Positions 1-9,175 of a DNA stretch of 64,000 bases are shown here, piece after piece (the first letter of the stretch is position 1; every line of letters starts with the position of its first letter). The position numbers were made by a program, and so were the translations under genes. A model generated the notes under the pieces. The model was not told the DNA's origin. It saw nothing but the letters and a program-made list of their open reading frames with translations, and ran no database searches. Location: the NCBI GenBank assembly GCA_963422445.2, contig OY729512.2, positions 4,030,001 to 4,094,000 of the forward strand. Direction: 5' to 3'. Origin of the DNA: G963422445 sp963422445 (GTDB taxonomy: Bacteria; Pseudomonadota; Alphaproteobacteria; Thalassobaculales; Thalassobaculaceae).

Positions 1-291
1 AGATCTGGGTGTCCGGCGATTTCGTGGTCACGGACCGTGCATAATTCCCGAGGTCGTAGTAGCTCATATCCATTCCGGAAGACGGTTATGACGACAGGCG
101 GCACCAGAGACCCTTTTCAGTGTGATCATATCCGAAGGCGGGCGTCGAGACAATTCGTGGAATGTCGACGCCAGCTTTCGTACGCCACATGGTGTCGCAT
201 GCTATCGTGTCGAGGAGGTATACGAAGGTTGCCGCCGCATCATTTTGTCGTCAATGTCCGCAGTTGAAATCTGAAGCAGGGAGATTGATCC
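1..291. other. Upstream region without a supported gene
   Basis: No reading frame here resembles a protein family. The last 20 bases hold a purine-rich ribosome-binding site (GGGAGA) about eight bases before the ATG of the PanB-like gene. The rest probably holds that gene's promoter, but I see no clear -35/-10 pair. Confidence 0.4.
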
Positions 292-1194
292 ATGGCGAGT
301 CACGCGACCGGTGATGGCGGGATTCCGCCCCGCGACGCCGCGCAACGCGGCCTGACACGAATCATGACTCTTGGCGGCGCCTATGGTACCCGGAATTACA
401 CCGTAAAAGGATTACGCGATCAGAAAGGCAAACGGGTTCTGGTCGAAACCCTGCCGTTTTCTCCGGAAGAGGCGATTGCGGCCGAAGAGGCCGGAATCGA
501 TACGATGAAAGTGCGGTTCGATCCGAGCCAGCCCGATCCCGCGATTGCGATCCGTCGCGCGGCGCCCAATACCTTCATGGCGTTTTCGGTGCCGTTGGTC
601 GCTGCGGCAAGCGAGACTGAAGCGGTGCGGCTTGGCTATCAGGCGATGCAGGTCGGCGCCGACGCGATCATGTGTCAATGGAGTCCGCGTTTCGTGGCAG
701 CGGCAGCTGACGCCGGCATTCCGATCCAGGGTCATGCCGGTCTGGTTCCGCGCAAGAGCACCTGGACCGGTGGTCTTCGGGCTGTCGGCAAGACCACGGA
801 TGAGACGCTTCAGGTCTATCGAGACATCAAGGCACTGGAAGCGGCCGGGGCCTATGCCGTTGAAGTGGAAGTCATTCCCGAACCACTTCTCGCGGAGATC
901 AGCAAGCGGACGACATTGATAACGTCGTCAATCGGTGCCGGCAGCGGCGGCGATATCCAGTTTCTGTTTGCAGACGACATTCTCGGCAACAACCCGCCGC
1001 CCTGGCCTCGGCATTCCAAACAGTATCGCCAGCTTTATCAGATGAAGGAAGCGATGCAGCGTGAGCGGGTGGCTGGATTCCGGGAATTCATTGAGGATGT
1101 ACAGCAGGGCCGGTTTCCACAAAGCGATCATATCATCGAGGCCCCAGAGGGGTTGATCGACTCCTTCCTCGAAGCAATCGAGAGCAATGGTTAA
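292..1194 (+). CDS. PanB-like (ketopantoate hydroxymethyltransferase family) protein
   Basis: This 300-residue protein resembles 3-methyl-2-oxobutanoate hydroxymethyltransferase, a TIM-barrel enzyme of pantothenate synthesis. Residues 113-155 (GYQAMQVGADAIMCQ, then GIPIQGHAGLVPR) match the PanB core. Residues 185-219 (EAAGAYAVEVEVIPEP, then SSIGAGSG) match the catalytic region, with Glu193 aligning with the catalytic base. The usual GDSLG metal-binding stretch is replaced by VRFDPSQ near residue 75, and the second metal-binding Asp (LLADLPF in PanB) is replaced by Ser (MAFSVPL, about residue 99). It may therefore act on another substrate in the PEP-mutase/PanB superfamily. It sits alone beside an IS cluster. 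I left the symbol empty because the ligands are changed. Confidence 0.72.
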   Translation: MASHATGDGGIPPRDAAQRGLTRIMTLGGAYGTRNYTVKGLRDQKGKRVLVETLPFSPEEAIAAEEAGIDTMKVRFDPSQPDPAIAIRRAAPNTFMAFSVPLVAAASETEAVRLGYQAMQVGADAIMCQWSPRFVAAAADAGIPIQGHAGLVPRKSTWTGGLRAVGKTTDETLQVYRDIKALEAAGAYAVEVEVIPEPLLAEISKRTTLITSSIGAGSGGDIQFLFADDILGNNPPPWPRHSKQYRQLYQMKEAMQRERVAGFREFIEDVQQGRFPQSDHIIEAPEGLIDSFLEAIESNG

Positions 1195-1263
1195 TCTGAA
1201 GTTTTTCTGGATTCAGACGTAAGTCCTTGATTCTACGTGACCCTGTCGAAGGTCATGTTGTCG

Positions 1264-1752
1264 TCACCCTTCGGACGGATGCGTGTTTCGTGAGCGTGGA
1301 GAGGCTGTCAAGCAGGATCTGGAAGCTGTGAACTGGCACGTCGTCAGCCATGTGTTTGCATGCGACCTTGTGTCGTGCGGTCTTCGAGCAGCGTAGCGGG
1401 GCAGCGGTTGATGAGCGTTCGGGCCCTTCTCGTCGTCGAAGAGCATCGGTGCGAGGCGATCCTGCATGTGGTGCTCGACATCACAGGCGAGCATGCAGAG
1501 CAGGAGACTGGCAAAGGCAGTACATCGCTATTGGTCTGCGCCGGTGAAGGACTTGACCTTCCGATGCCCGTTGTATCGGGCAACGCAGCGAAGGAATTTG
1601 TGTCGGGGGATGTGATCCATGATCTGGGCAAAAACCAAGCTGCCGGAAAACATTGGCGGTCCTTTCTGCATGCATCCAACGGAAGGAAGCAGGCCCCGTG
1701 GACACGCCGCGTTCAAGTCGATGACACTCCGAAAGCTTGGATAATCTGCCAA
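1264..1752 (-). pseudogene. Relic of two transposases (IS4 DUF4372-type plus IS1634 C-terminus)
   Basis: Read on the minus strand, 1640-1528 encodes an IS4-type N-terminal domain (FAQIMDHIPRHKFLRCVARY, then NGHRKVKSFTGADQ) that ends in an in-frame TAG. The frame continues as RCTAFA and then becomes the C-terminal part of an IS1634-type transposase (LLLCMLACDVEHHMQDRLAP). After a frameshift comes its usual tail (DVPVHSFQILLDSLSTL). Two families appear joined, so this is debris from overlapping insertions or deletions. No functional product is possible. Confidence 0.55.
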
Positions 1753-1957
1753 CGATCGGACTGGTGCTCGCCGAAAGCCCGGATCGGCGTTAGGTTGGCC
1801 CGCAATCTGGAGACAATGTCACCGTGACGAAATCGTTGGAAACAGCTTTTCTTGCAGCGCGCCACTGGCTGTCGCAGCTCGACAAAGTGCCAATGTGAGG
1901 TGGCCTCGCCTATTCGGACAGCCTGGCAGCTTGGCCAAGGTGTATTCCGGTTGAAGT

Positions 1958-2840
1958 TCATGCCACCAGAATCCCCTTGAATCGATCTTCCTGTTGCTGC
2001 TGTTGCGCCTGCGGAGATGTGGGCAAGGCGCGCAGCGGCTTGTCCATCATATCCACAGGCGTCTCGCCCCGGTAGGCCTCGGCCGGGGGTCGCCCGCCCA
2101 GCGCCGCGTGGGGCCTCTCGGCGTTGTAGACGCCGATCCACTCGCCGATGACGCGACGGGCGGTGAAGCCGTCGGCGATCTCGTGCAGGTCGACCGCCTC
2201 GTATTTGAGCGAGCGCCACAGCCGCTCGATGAAGATGGTGTCCATGAACCGGCCCCTGCCGTCCATCGAGATGCGGATGCCGGTTGCCTAAAGGCGGGCG
2301 GTGAAGGCCATGCTGGTGAACTGGCCGCCTTGATCGGTGTTGAAGATCTCCGGCGTGCCGTAGCGCGCCAAGGCTTCCTGCCGCGCGTCCGTGCAGAAGC
2401 CCGCGTCCAGCGTGTTCGACAGCCGCCAGGCCAGGACGAGGCGGCTCGCCCAGTCCATGATCGCCACCAGGTAGAGGAAGCCGCGCTGCACCGGGATATC
2501 GGTGATGTCGGCGCACCAGACGGGATCCGGCCGCTCGATCGCCAGGCCGCGCAGCAGACAAGGGTAAACCCGGTGCTCGGGGTGCGGATCGCTGGTCCGC
2601 GGCGCTCGATAGATCGCCTCAAGCCCCATCAGACGGCCGGCCCGGCCGCGCCCGACCCGCACGCCCTCGCGGCGCAGATGAAGCGCCATCCGGCGCGCGC
2701 CGTAGAACGGAGACTTCAGGAACAGATCGTCGATCCGCCGCATCAGCGCCAGCGTCTCCGCGCTCTCCCCCGTCGGCTCGTCGTAGAGCGATGACCGCCC
2801 GATCATCAGCAGACGGCACTGCCGGCCAGGCTCAGCGCCG
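1958..2840 (-). pseudogene. IS3-family transposase OrfB (rve integrase core) with in-frame stop
   Basis: This is the DDE transposase of the IS3 element. An HTH_21-like N-terminus (FYGARRMALHLRREG) is followed by the DDE core: WCADITDIP, then FNTDQGGQFTS, then DTIFIERLWRSLKYE. An in-frame TAG at 2288-2290 splits it after FTARL, and the protein continues immediately as ATGIRISMDGRGRF. A second lesion near 2826 shifts the frame at the start: MVVRDHPALSLAG lies in the OrfA frame while QCRLLMIGRSSLY lies in the OrfB frame. It is inactive unless recoded. Confidence 0.8.
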
Positions 2841-2977
2841 GATGGTCGCGCACCACCATCGCCCGCCTCCCGGACCGGATCAGCGACCGGACCCACGCGA
2901 CAAGAAAATCCCGCGCCACGATCAACGCCCCGATCTTGGCGTGAAGAGCGCGCACCTCGCTCTCATGGTCCCGGGTC

Positions 2978-5324
2978 TATCAATCTCCCACTGCTGAGAA
3001 GGTTCCGTTCATTGGATGTTGTCCCATGCGTTGATGAAGTCGATTCCGGCTTTGTATCGCTGCCATGCCTGCCAGATTTTCTCGGTTCCGGGGAGGGGCT
3101 GTTGCTTGCTGGGATGGAAGCCTGCGACGCGTGCGAGGTCGACCACGACGGTGCGGATGTCGGGAGGCTTGCCGGGCGGGGCGCGGATGATGCGATGGTA
3201 TCTGAGCCAGACTTAGAGGACGTTGATTTCGTGCTCGGTGAAGCGCTCGCGCGCGGGCATGTGAGGCTTGTCGCGGGCGAGGCGTTCGAGGTCCATGACG
3301 CGCCATGCGGTGACGCCGTCGAAGGCGAGGCACTTTCGCAGGTCGTCGGCGTCGTCGAGCCTGCGATCCTCGACGCGGGTGCCGACCTTGAGGATCCTGA
3401 AGTATTCCTCGACGGTCCAGCGCGCCTCGTACCAGGCAACGATGCGCCGGGCGTTGTCGATGTCGGCCTCGCCCTCGGTGGTGAGCAAGAGCCAGTGGAG
3501 CGGCTTGCAGCGCTTCGGCGGGTCGGGTTCCTGGACCGAGACGGCGAGCATGGGCAGCGGCGCCTGGTTGGCCCTGTTCCTCGGCGGCGCGAGTTCGACG
3601 CCGGCGGCGCGCAGGTCGAGGCGGGCCTTGCGCCTGCGGCGTCTGCGGGGACCGCCGCAGGGGAGGAGTTCGATGGTTTTCGTCCCCAGCACCGGCTGCG
3701 CCGCCACGACGTCCCACAAGTCCGGTGTCTTGCCGTCGACGACAGCCCGGCGCTGCCGGCCGCGGTCGGAGCGGATCAACAGCCCGTCGCCGCTCTCGCG
3801 CGCCTTGCAGAACATCTCCCATATGTCGCCCTCACGGTCGCAGACCGTGACCACGCGGGTGTCGGGACAGGCCATCGCGAGCTGCCCGGCGCTCTCGAGC
3901 CGGCGCAGCCAGCGCACGCTCTCCGGCTCGGCCTCGCCGGCCGCGTCCGCGCCGTCGCGCTGGGTGGCGTTGAGTTCGAACACCCCGAGCGGACGCCGGG
4001 TTTCGCTGATCGCAAGCCCGACATGGGCGAGGATCCCCCTTGTTCCCGAGCCGCCGCCGCCGAGGTCCACCAGGCCCGTGGTCTTGCGGTGGCCGTTGTA
4101 GTTCAGCGTCGTGGTGTCCTGGATGGCGAGGACCACCGGCTCCAGCCGGCAGCGCTCGACCGTCGCCTCGCGGTGGGGTTGAAGAATGTCGTCCATCTTG
4201 ATCCTGTCGTTGGACAGCAGCCGGTAGGCGGCCTTCTGCTCCGCCTCTGCGGGGAAGATCACGGGCAGGGACGCACCGGGGGCATTCTCCCATGCCCGGC
4301 CCATCGCCAACAGCCGCTTGCGCAGGCGGCCGTCGGGATGCGAGCTGCGGCCGTACTCGAAGTCGGCCCAGTCCGCGCCTTTGACCCGGCAGGGCTCGGG
4401 CGTCGTGCCGAGGATGGGCGCCGGCTCCCGGCACAAGGCGTCCCGCCAGCCCTCGGCCAAGGGCTTGATCCACACCGATTTCGGCGCCGCCGCGCGGCGC
4501 CCCGGCGGAGACCCCGAGGTCCGCTCGGCGCAACACTTCCAGCCCGCCGCGCGGTAGCAGGTGCCGCGCCGCTCGGGACCCACATAAGTGTAGGCGGCCA
4601 ACGGCACGGCCCCATGCGCCGCCTGCCAGTCGCCGGCCAGGCGCGCCGTCGACAGCGCCAGCACATGCGACGCCAGATTGTCGACCCGGACGCCGGGCAG
4701 CAGGAGAAAGCGATGCTGGTTGACCAGCTGCGTCAGGTTGGCGACCCGCGCCGCAGCCGACCAGCCGATGAAGGCGTCGCGGGCCGCCTGATGCCAGCTC
4801 GCGGCGCAGAAGCCGATGCCGCCAAGGCGGCCGTGAACCGACGAAACGATCCACCAGTTCAGCACCGCACCCGGCCTTCGCGACCACCCCTGCGGATGAT
4901 GGCTCTCCATCATCTCCCGCCACGAGCGCTTGTCCGCCGCATCGCCGACCGGGACCAGCGTGACCTCCCCAAGCTCCGACAGCCCGCACCTCAGTTCCAG
5001 GTCCGGATAGCCCCGCTCGACCTCGCCGCCCACCGTTCCCGGCGTCCGGCACGGCATCGCCCGCGCCTCGGGCAACCAAATGCCCACCTTGTCCGCCAGC
5101 CGCGACAGAGCCTTGCTCGCTTGGGCAAGACACGGAACGCCCCGAGGGTTGCGCCAGTTCTCGCGCTCGCACAACGCGCGCGCCAGCGAATGGCGCGTCC
5201 GGCCCGTCTCGCCGGACGCCCCCTTCAGCCACTCAATCGTACCGGCGCTGAAATGCCGAAGCCCAATCTGCATGCCCAGAACATGCAGAACCGGCATTAC
5301 CTTGTTAACTGTGTCCTATTGAAA
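2978..5324 (-). mobile_element. IS4/Tn5-like insertion sequence with 11-bp target duplication
   Basis: A 2347-bp element bounded by perfect direct repeats GGTCCCGGGTC at 2967-2977 and 5325-5335. Its ends are imperfect inverted repeats: TATCAATCTCCCAC inward from the left and TTTCAATAGGACAC inward from the right, 17 of 26 matching. An 11-bp duplication suits the IS4/IS50 group. It carries one long transposase gene and sits inside OrfA of the IS3 element, so it is the younger of the two. Confidence 0.85.
3009..5297 (-). pseudogene. DUF4338 (DruA-like)-Tn5-type transposase fusion with premature stop
   Basis: The N-terminal ~300 residues match DUF4338, the domain of the Druantia protein DruA: ARALCERENWRNPRG near residue 40, WREMMESHHPQG, RDAFIGWSAAARVANL, RFLLLPGVRVDNLASHVL and GTCYRAAGW. 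The rest is an IS50/Tn5-type DDE transposase: AYRLLSND, VLAIQDTTTLNYNGH, VVTVCDREGDIWEMF, and RWTVEEYFRILKVGTRVEDR with the catalytic Glu. The frame hits TAA at 3213-3215 after EINVL but continues as VWLRYHRIIRAPPGKPPD to a TGA at 3009, so about 68 C-terminal residues are cut off by one nonsense change. Start could be 5297 or 5273. Confidence 0.8.
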
Positions 5325-5589
5325 GGTCCCGGGTCCGCCGCTCGGCGCCCTTCGAGAACACCTCCGCCAGACCTGCGACCGCCTGGCGCTTCCAGGCGCC
5401 CATCTGGTTCGGATGGGCCTGGTACTGCGAGGCGGTCTCCTGAAGCCTTCGCTCGCCCCGAAGCACTTCCAGCGCAACCGTCGCCTTCAGCTCCCCCGAA
5501 AACCGGTGTCGTTGGCTGCTCATCTGTATTCCTCCGTTAGACGGTGGAATACACCTTAGAGACCTGTCCGATTTTCCCGGGCCACCTCA

Positions 5590-5940
5590 GGTTTCAGGAA
5601 CGGATGAACGAAATTGGCGGGCGCGATGCACCCGCGCCGATGGTCTTGGCCGTACCTGATCCGCACATCGAGCGTTGGCTTTTACTCGACGGCGTAGCGT
5701 TCAAGGCGGTATTTGGCCGGGGTTGCGACGCGCCGGACATGAAATGCAGTCGGGACAAGTATAAGCGGAATCTTATCAAGTCCATTCGCAATACGGGAGT
5801 TATCCCAAACCTCGGCAAGATTAAGTATGCTGACAACTATCGTGCAACGGGTGAACATCGACCGCGCCACGAAGGCAGACCGATCCATTTCGCGCTTCGT
5901 TGAAAGCATACGCGCTGTATTTCAGGGTGACCGGATATGA
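5590..5940 (+). pseudogene. 3' fragment of an uncharacterised gene, truncated by IS3
   Basis: Directly after the IS3 right end, one frame reads like real protein: PMVLAVPDPHIERWLLLDG, then FGRGCDAPD, then YKRNLIKSIRNTGVIPNLG. A frameshift near 5830 moves it to TIVQRVNIDRATKADRSISR and on to a TGA at 5938. The pattern resembles small DUF4276/TOPRIM-like proteins often encoded next to AAA ATPases, but I am unsure. The 5' half is missing, removed by or beyond the IS3 insertion. Confidence 0.4.
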
Positions 5941-6285
5941 CTGGCGATGAGGAGTGTCCCACGGGCGACGATATATCGTTCGGACAGGCAAGCATGATAC
6001 GGGTCAACACACACGCTCCCTGCCCAACAAACATGAGGGCCCGAGACAACGTTGCGGGCGCTCGTTTGAACTTGGCCCGGCAGGAGCAGCGACAGACATC
6101 GCGCCTGGCATCGCCGTGTCCAGTGGTGGCCGCTGTCGGCCGTGTGTTGGATATACTGAGAGCAGTTGCGGTGACGGAAGATTCCGAGAAGCCCAGATTG
6201 ACCTCATTCGGAGATTGGAAAATTCAGATGTCAAGGCCGTCATGATCCGGAAACACCCGGTTGACAACACCGGGCCCGTGCTCGC
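5941..6285. other. Intergenic debris, no gene supported
   Basis: Frames here overlap the 3' end of the permease gene and show no recognisable protein. I see no RNA gene, clear terminator or IS end. Confidence 0.35.
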
Positions 6286-7107
6286 TCATTCCCCGTCCTT
6301 CGATCTGCCAAACAATTGTGACGCAACAAGAAGCGTGGTCGAGATCAACACCATGATCGTCGAAATCGAGGCAATCGTGGGGTCGATCTGATCGCGCAAG
6401 GCATTGAACATCGAACGGGTGAGCGTGGAGTTGTCGCCGCCGGACACGAACATCGCGATGATCACCTCGTCGAACGAGGTGATGAACGCGAGCAAAGCGC
6501 CCGTAATCACGCTGAACCGGATCTGCGGCAAGGTGATGGTCATGAACGCGTAGAACCGGGTTGCCCCTAACGACCGGGCCACGCGCTCCTGATTCATGTC
6601 ATAGCTCTTCAGGCCAGCGCCGGTCACGATCAACACTAGTGGCAGGGCCAGAATTGTATGAGCCAGAACAATGCCCGTGATCGTGTTGACGAGCTGCAGC
6701 CGGGCATACACATAGAAAACTCCGATACCGATCAGCACGACCGGTACCATCATCGGGGTAATCAGAGTCACGAACAGAAGCTGGGCGTATCTGAAACTTG
6801 CCACATGGAGACCATAGGCCGCCATCACCCCCAGTGGTGTCGCGACCAGCATCGTGAGAACCGCCACTTTCAGGGATGTCGCGGTCGCCGACATCCATTC
6901 CGATGATGCCAGATAATGGTCGTACCACCGCGTTGACCAGACCCGCGGAGGAAACTCCAGATATTGCGAGTCCGAAAACGACATCGGAACGACGATAACG
7001 GTTGGCGCGACCAGAAAAATCATCACCAGACCTGCCACAATGTAGAGCCATAGCCGCCGGCCGTGCGTGATCTGGGTTTCCGAAGCCGGGCGTTGCAACC
7101 AGGTCAC
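6286..7107 (-). CDS. ABC transporter permease, PotC-like
   Basis: A 273-residue inner-membrane permease of the spermidine/putrescine class (binding-protein-dependent transport inner membrane family). Hydrophobic segments include LWLYIVAGLVMIFLVAPTVI near the N-terminus and TMLVATPLGVMAAYGLHVA after it. The EAA-type loop that docks on the ATPase is near residues 185-215 (MNQERVARSLGATRFYAFMT, then ITLPQIRF). The start overlaps the end of the upstream permease gene (7104-7107, ATGA), so the two are translationally coupled. It is the last gene of a four-gene importer operon. Confidence 0.88.
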   Translation of the reverse strand: MTWLQRPASETQITHGRRLWLYIVAGLVMIFLVAPTVIVVPMSFSDSQYLEFPPRVWSTRWYDHYLASSEWMSATATSLKVAVLTMLVATPLGVMAAYGLHVASFRYAQLLFVTLITPMMVPVVLIGIGVFYVYARLQLVNTITGIVLAHTILALPLVLIVTGAGLKSYDMNQERVARSLGATRFYAFMTITLPQIRFSVITGALLAFITSFDEVIIAMFVSGGDNSTLTRSMFNALRDQIDPTIASISTIMVLISTTLLVASQLFGRSKDGE

Positions 7108-8003
7108 GAGTTGCCTCCACCGAGGATCCGGTCCAGCCGCAGCAGGCGCGAGGACAGATACAGTGTTCCCATCGTCAGTAGCAGGAGGACAACACCGAGC
7201 GCGCTCGCTGCGCCCCAGTTGAAGAACAGTTCAATGGTGTCCGTGATCTTCATTGACACCATGATGATCCGTCCGCCCCCCAACACCGCCGGGGTCACGA
7301 AAAATCCCAGACACAGGACAAAAACGATTAGGGCGCCGGCAAACAGGCCGGGCAATGACAGCGGGAAAAAGACCAGCCAGAAGGCCTTGGTCGGCGTCGC
7401 TCCGAGATTTGCCGCCGCTTTCATGTAATCGCGGTCGATAGCCTTCATCGCCCCGAACACCGGCAAAACCAGAAACGGCAGCATGATATGCACCATGCCA
7501 ATCAGCGTGCCGCTGAGATTGTGCACCAACTTGACCGGCTCGGCCCACAAACCCGCATCGATGGCCCAGTTGTTCAGCAACCCGTTGCGCTGCAGCAGAA
7601 CCAGCCAAGCATAAGTTCGTACCAGCAATGAGGTCCAAAATGGCAGAAGGACGGCGATCATGCAGATCGTGGCCGTCTGGCGCGGCAGTTGCGACAGGAA
7701 GTATGACAACGGATAACCGATGACAATGCAGATTGTCGTCGTCAGGATCGAGACTTCGAAAGTGGTTCGGAAAATACGCGCGTAGGACTTTTTCTCGACC
7801 ATGCGACGATAATGTTCGAGCGTCAGGCCACCGTCATCGCCCAGGAACGATAACCAGAACAGCCAGGTTACCGGCAGAACCATAATGATCAGGACAAGAA
7901 CCAGCGCCGGTGAACACAAGCCGAGCAAGGCCAGACGTTCACGGAACGCATCGTTCCGGAGACCAGCGGCGTTGGCGCCTTGAAACAACGTGGTAGCAGC
8001 CAT
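7104..8003 (-). CDS. ABC transporter permease, PotB-like
   Basis: First permease of the importer. Several membrane spans are visible (LALLGLCSPALVLVLIIMVL; IVIGYPLSYFLSQL; SLPGLFAGALIVFVLCLGFF). The ATPase-docking loop reads YMKAAANLGATPTKAFWLVF. I place the start at 8003 (MAATTLF), just after the ATPase stop at 8008. ATGs at 8027 and 8018 overlap the ATPase gene and are possible. It pairs with the PotC-like protein to form the membrane channel. Confidence 0.86.
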   Translation of the reverse strand: MAATTLFQGANAAGLRNDAFRERLALLGLCSPALVLVLIIMVLPVTWLFWLSFLGDDGGLTLEHYRRMVEKKSYARIFRTTFEVSILTTTICIVIGYPLSYFLSQLPRQTATICMIAVLLPFWTSLLVRTYAWLVLLQRNGLLNNWAIDAGLWAEPVKLVHNLSGTLIGMVHIMLPFLVLPVFGAMKAIDRDYMKAAANLGATPTKAFWLVFFPLSLPGLFAGALIVFVLCLGFFVTPAVLGGGRIIMVSMKITDTIELFFNWGAASALGVVLLLLTMGTLYLSSRLLRLDRILGGGNS

Positions 8004-8007
8004 CGGA

Positions 8008-9111
8008 TCACCCGTCATCGACGGCAATCAGCACCGTATCGTCACTGTGCAGGCCCAAAGCGATCGGTCTGCCCGGCTCTGGGATCGCGGCCATCACATC
8101 CCGCTTGGTGCCACCCCGCACGGTGATCGTCATGCCGTTTGCCAGTTCGGCGTAGATCAGGACGCTCTCGCCCTGAAACACCGTCTCACGCACAGTTGCG
8201 TCAAAGATATTCATGTCGTCGGAATCGGTTTTACCGGTTCCGTTGCCCAGAACCGACAAACGCTCCGGGCGCATTAGTAACTCCTGGGGTTGGCCAAGGA
8301 TTGGTAGCTCGGCCAGCTTCAGCAGCGTACCGCAAAAACTTGCCTCGCCACCGGCGATTTCGACCGGCAGGAACGTCGACTCACCGACAAAGTCTGCAAC
8401 GAACCGGTTCGCCGGACGATCGTAAAGATGTCTGGGCGTATCGAGTTGCATCAGACGACCATGGTTGATGACCGCGATGCGATCCGACATCGTCAGCGCC
8501 TCGCGCTGGTCATGCGTGACATAGACGGTCGTCATGCCAAGCTGCTCGTGAAGATGCCGCAACTCGATCTGCATATGCTCACGCAGTTTTTTGTCAAGCG
8601 CCGACAACGGCTCGTCCATCAACAGGATCCTCGGCGCGAATACGATAGCGCGCGCCAATGCGACCCGTTGTTTCTGCCCACCGGAAAGCTGATCGACCCG
8701 ACGACCGCCATAGCCGCCCAGTTGCACCGTTTCAAGCGCCTGTTCGGCCCGCTCCGCTGCCTCGGCCTTTGCAACCTTGCGCAATTTCAGAGGAAACGCG
8801 ACATTCGCCAATACCGTCATATGCGGGAACAGCGCATAATTCTGGAAGCACATTCCGACATTGCGCAGATGCGGTGGCGTTCGGACGACCTCCCGGTCGC
8901 CGAACATGACACTACCATGGTCGGGCCGGGTGAAGCCAGCCAGGACCATGAGCAAAGTTGTCTTGCCGGATCCCGACGGTCCCAGCAATGTCAGGAATTC
9001 GCCGTTGCGAACATCAAGATCGACATCGTCCAGGGCATGGATCGCACCATAAGTCTTGGTTATACCCCGGATCGTGATCGGCAGTGAGCCGCCATCACCG
9101 GCTCCATTCAT
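8008..9111 (-). CDS. ABC transporter ATP-binding protein, PotA-like
   Basis: A 367-residue ATPase that drives the importer. It has Walker A GPSGSGKTT near residue 45, a Q-loop (FQNYALFPHMTV), the signature LSGGQKQRVALARA, Walker B ILLMDEPLSALD and a switch His (VYVTHDQREALT). The last ~120 residues form a TOBE-type regulatory domain (MRPERLSVLG through GESVLIYAELANGMTI). Length and layout fit the PotA/FbpC group. It lies between the binding-protein and permease genes on the same strand. Confidence 0.92.
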   Translation of the reverse strand: MNGAGDGGSLPITIRGITKTYGAIHALDDVDLDVRNGEFLTLLGPSGSGKTTLLMVLAGFTRPDHGSVMFGDREVVRTPPHLRNVGMCFQNYALFPHMTVLANVAFPLKLRKVAKAEAAERAEQALETVQLGGYGGRRVDQLSGGQKQRVALARAIVFAPRILLMDEPLSALDKKLREHMQIELRHLHEQLGMTTVYVTHDQREALTMSDRIAVINHGRLMQLDTPRHLYDRPANRFVADFVGESTFLPVEIAGGEASFCGTLLKLAELPILGQPQELLMRPERLSVLGNGTGKTDSDDMNIFDATVRETVFQGESVLIYAELANGMTITVRGGTKRDVMAAIPEPGRPIALGLHSDDTVLIAVDDG

Positions 9112-9175
9112 CGCCCATCCTCCTGACCAGCGGCGGAGCGGAAGCGGGCGCAGCCCGCCTCCCCACCACGCGCAG

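Larger units (their letters stand above)
2806..5523 (-). pseudogene. IS3-family OrfA, split by the nested IS4/Tn5-like element
   Basis: OrfA begins at 5523 with the IS3 helix-turn-helix protein (MSSQRHRFSGELKATVALEV, later QMGAWKRQAVAGLAEVF). It runs to 5336, where the nested element begins. Removing that element and one copy of the 11-bp duplication restores the frame through GAERRTRD-HESEVRALHAKIG and on to ARDFLVA, ending at 2806. That seamless join supports insertion into an intact OrfA. The protein would normally bind the IS ends and form the OrfAB fusion. Confidence 0.75.
1896..5589 (-). mobile_element. IS3-family element, interrupted by an IS4/Tn5-like element
   Basis: The two ends are imperfect inverted repeats. 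The left end starts TGAGGTGGCC at 1896, followed by ATTCGGACAG and AAGGTGTATTCC. The complement of the right end (5589 inward) starts TGAGGTGGCC and also contains ATCGGACAG and AAGGTGTATTCC. Without the nested element (2978-5324) and one target duplication it is about 1.34 kb, a normal IS3 size. It carries OrfA and OrfB on the minus strand, both damaged. I see no matching 3-4 bp duplication at the outer ends, so flanking DNA was probably rearranged. Confidence 0.75.

Noticed and set aside
3012..5540. A very long (842-residue) plus-strand ORF
   Set aside because: It is the antisense shadow of the DUF4338-Tn5 transposase. Its composition is Arg/Ala/Pro-rich with no motif, whereas the minus strand has clear family motifs.
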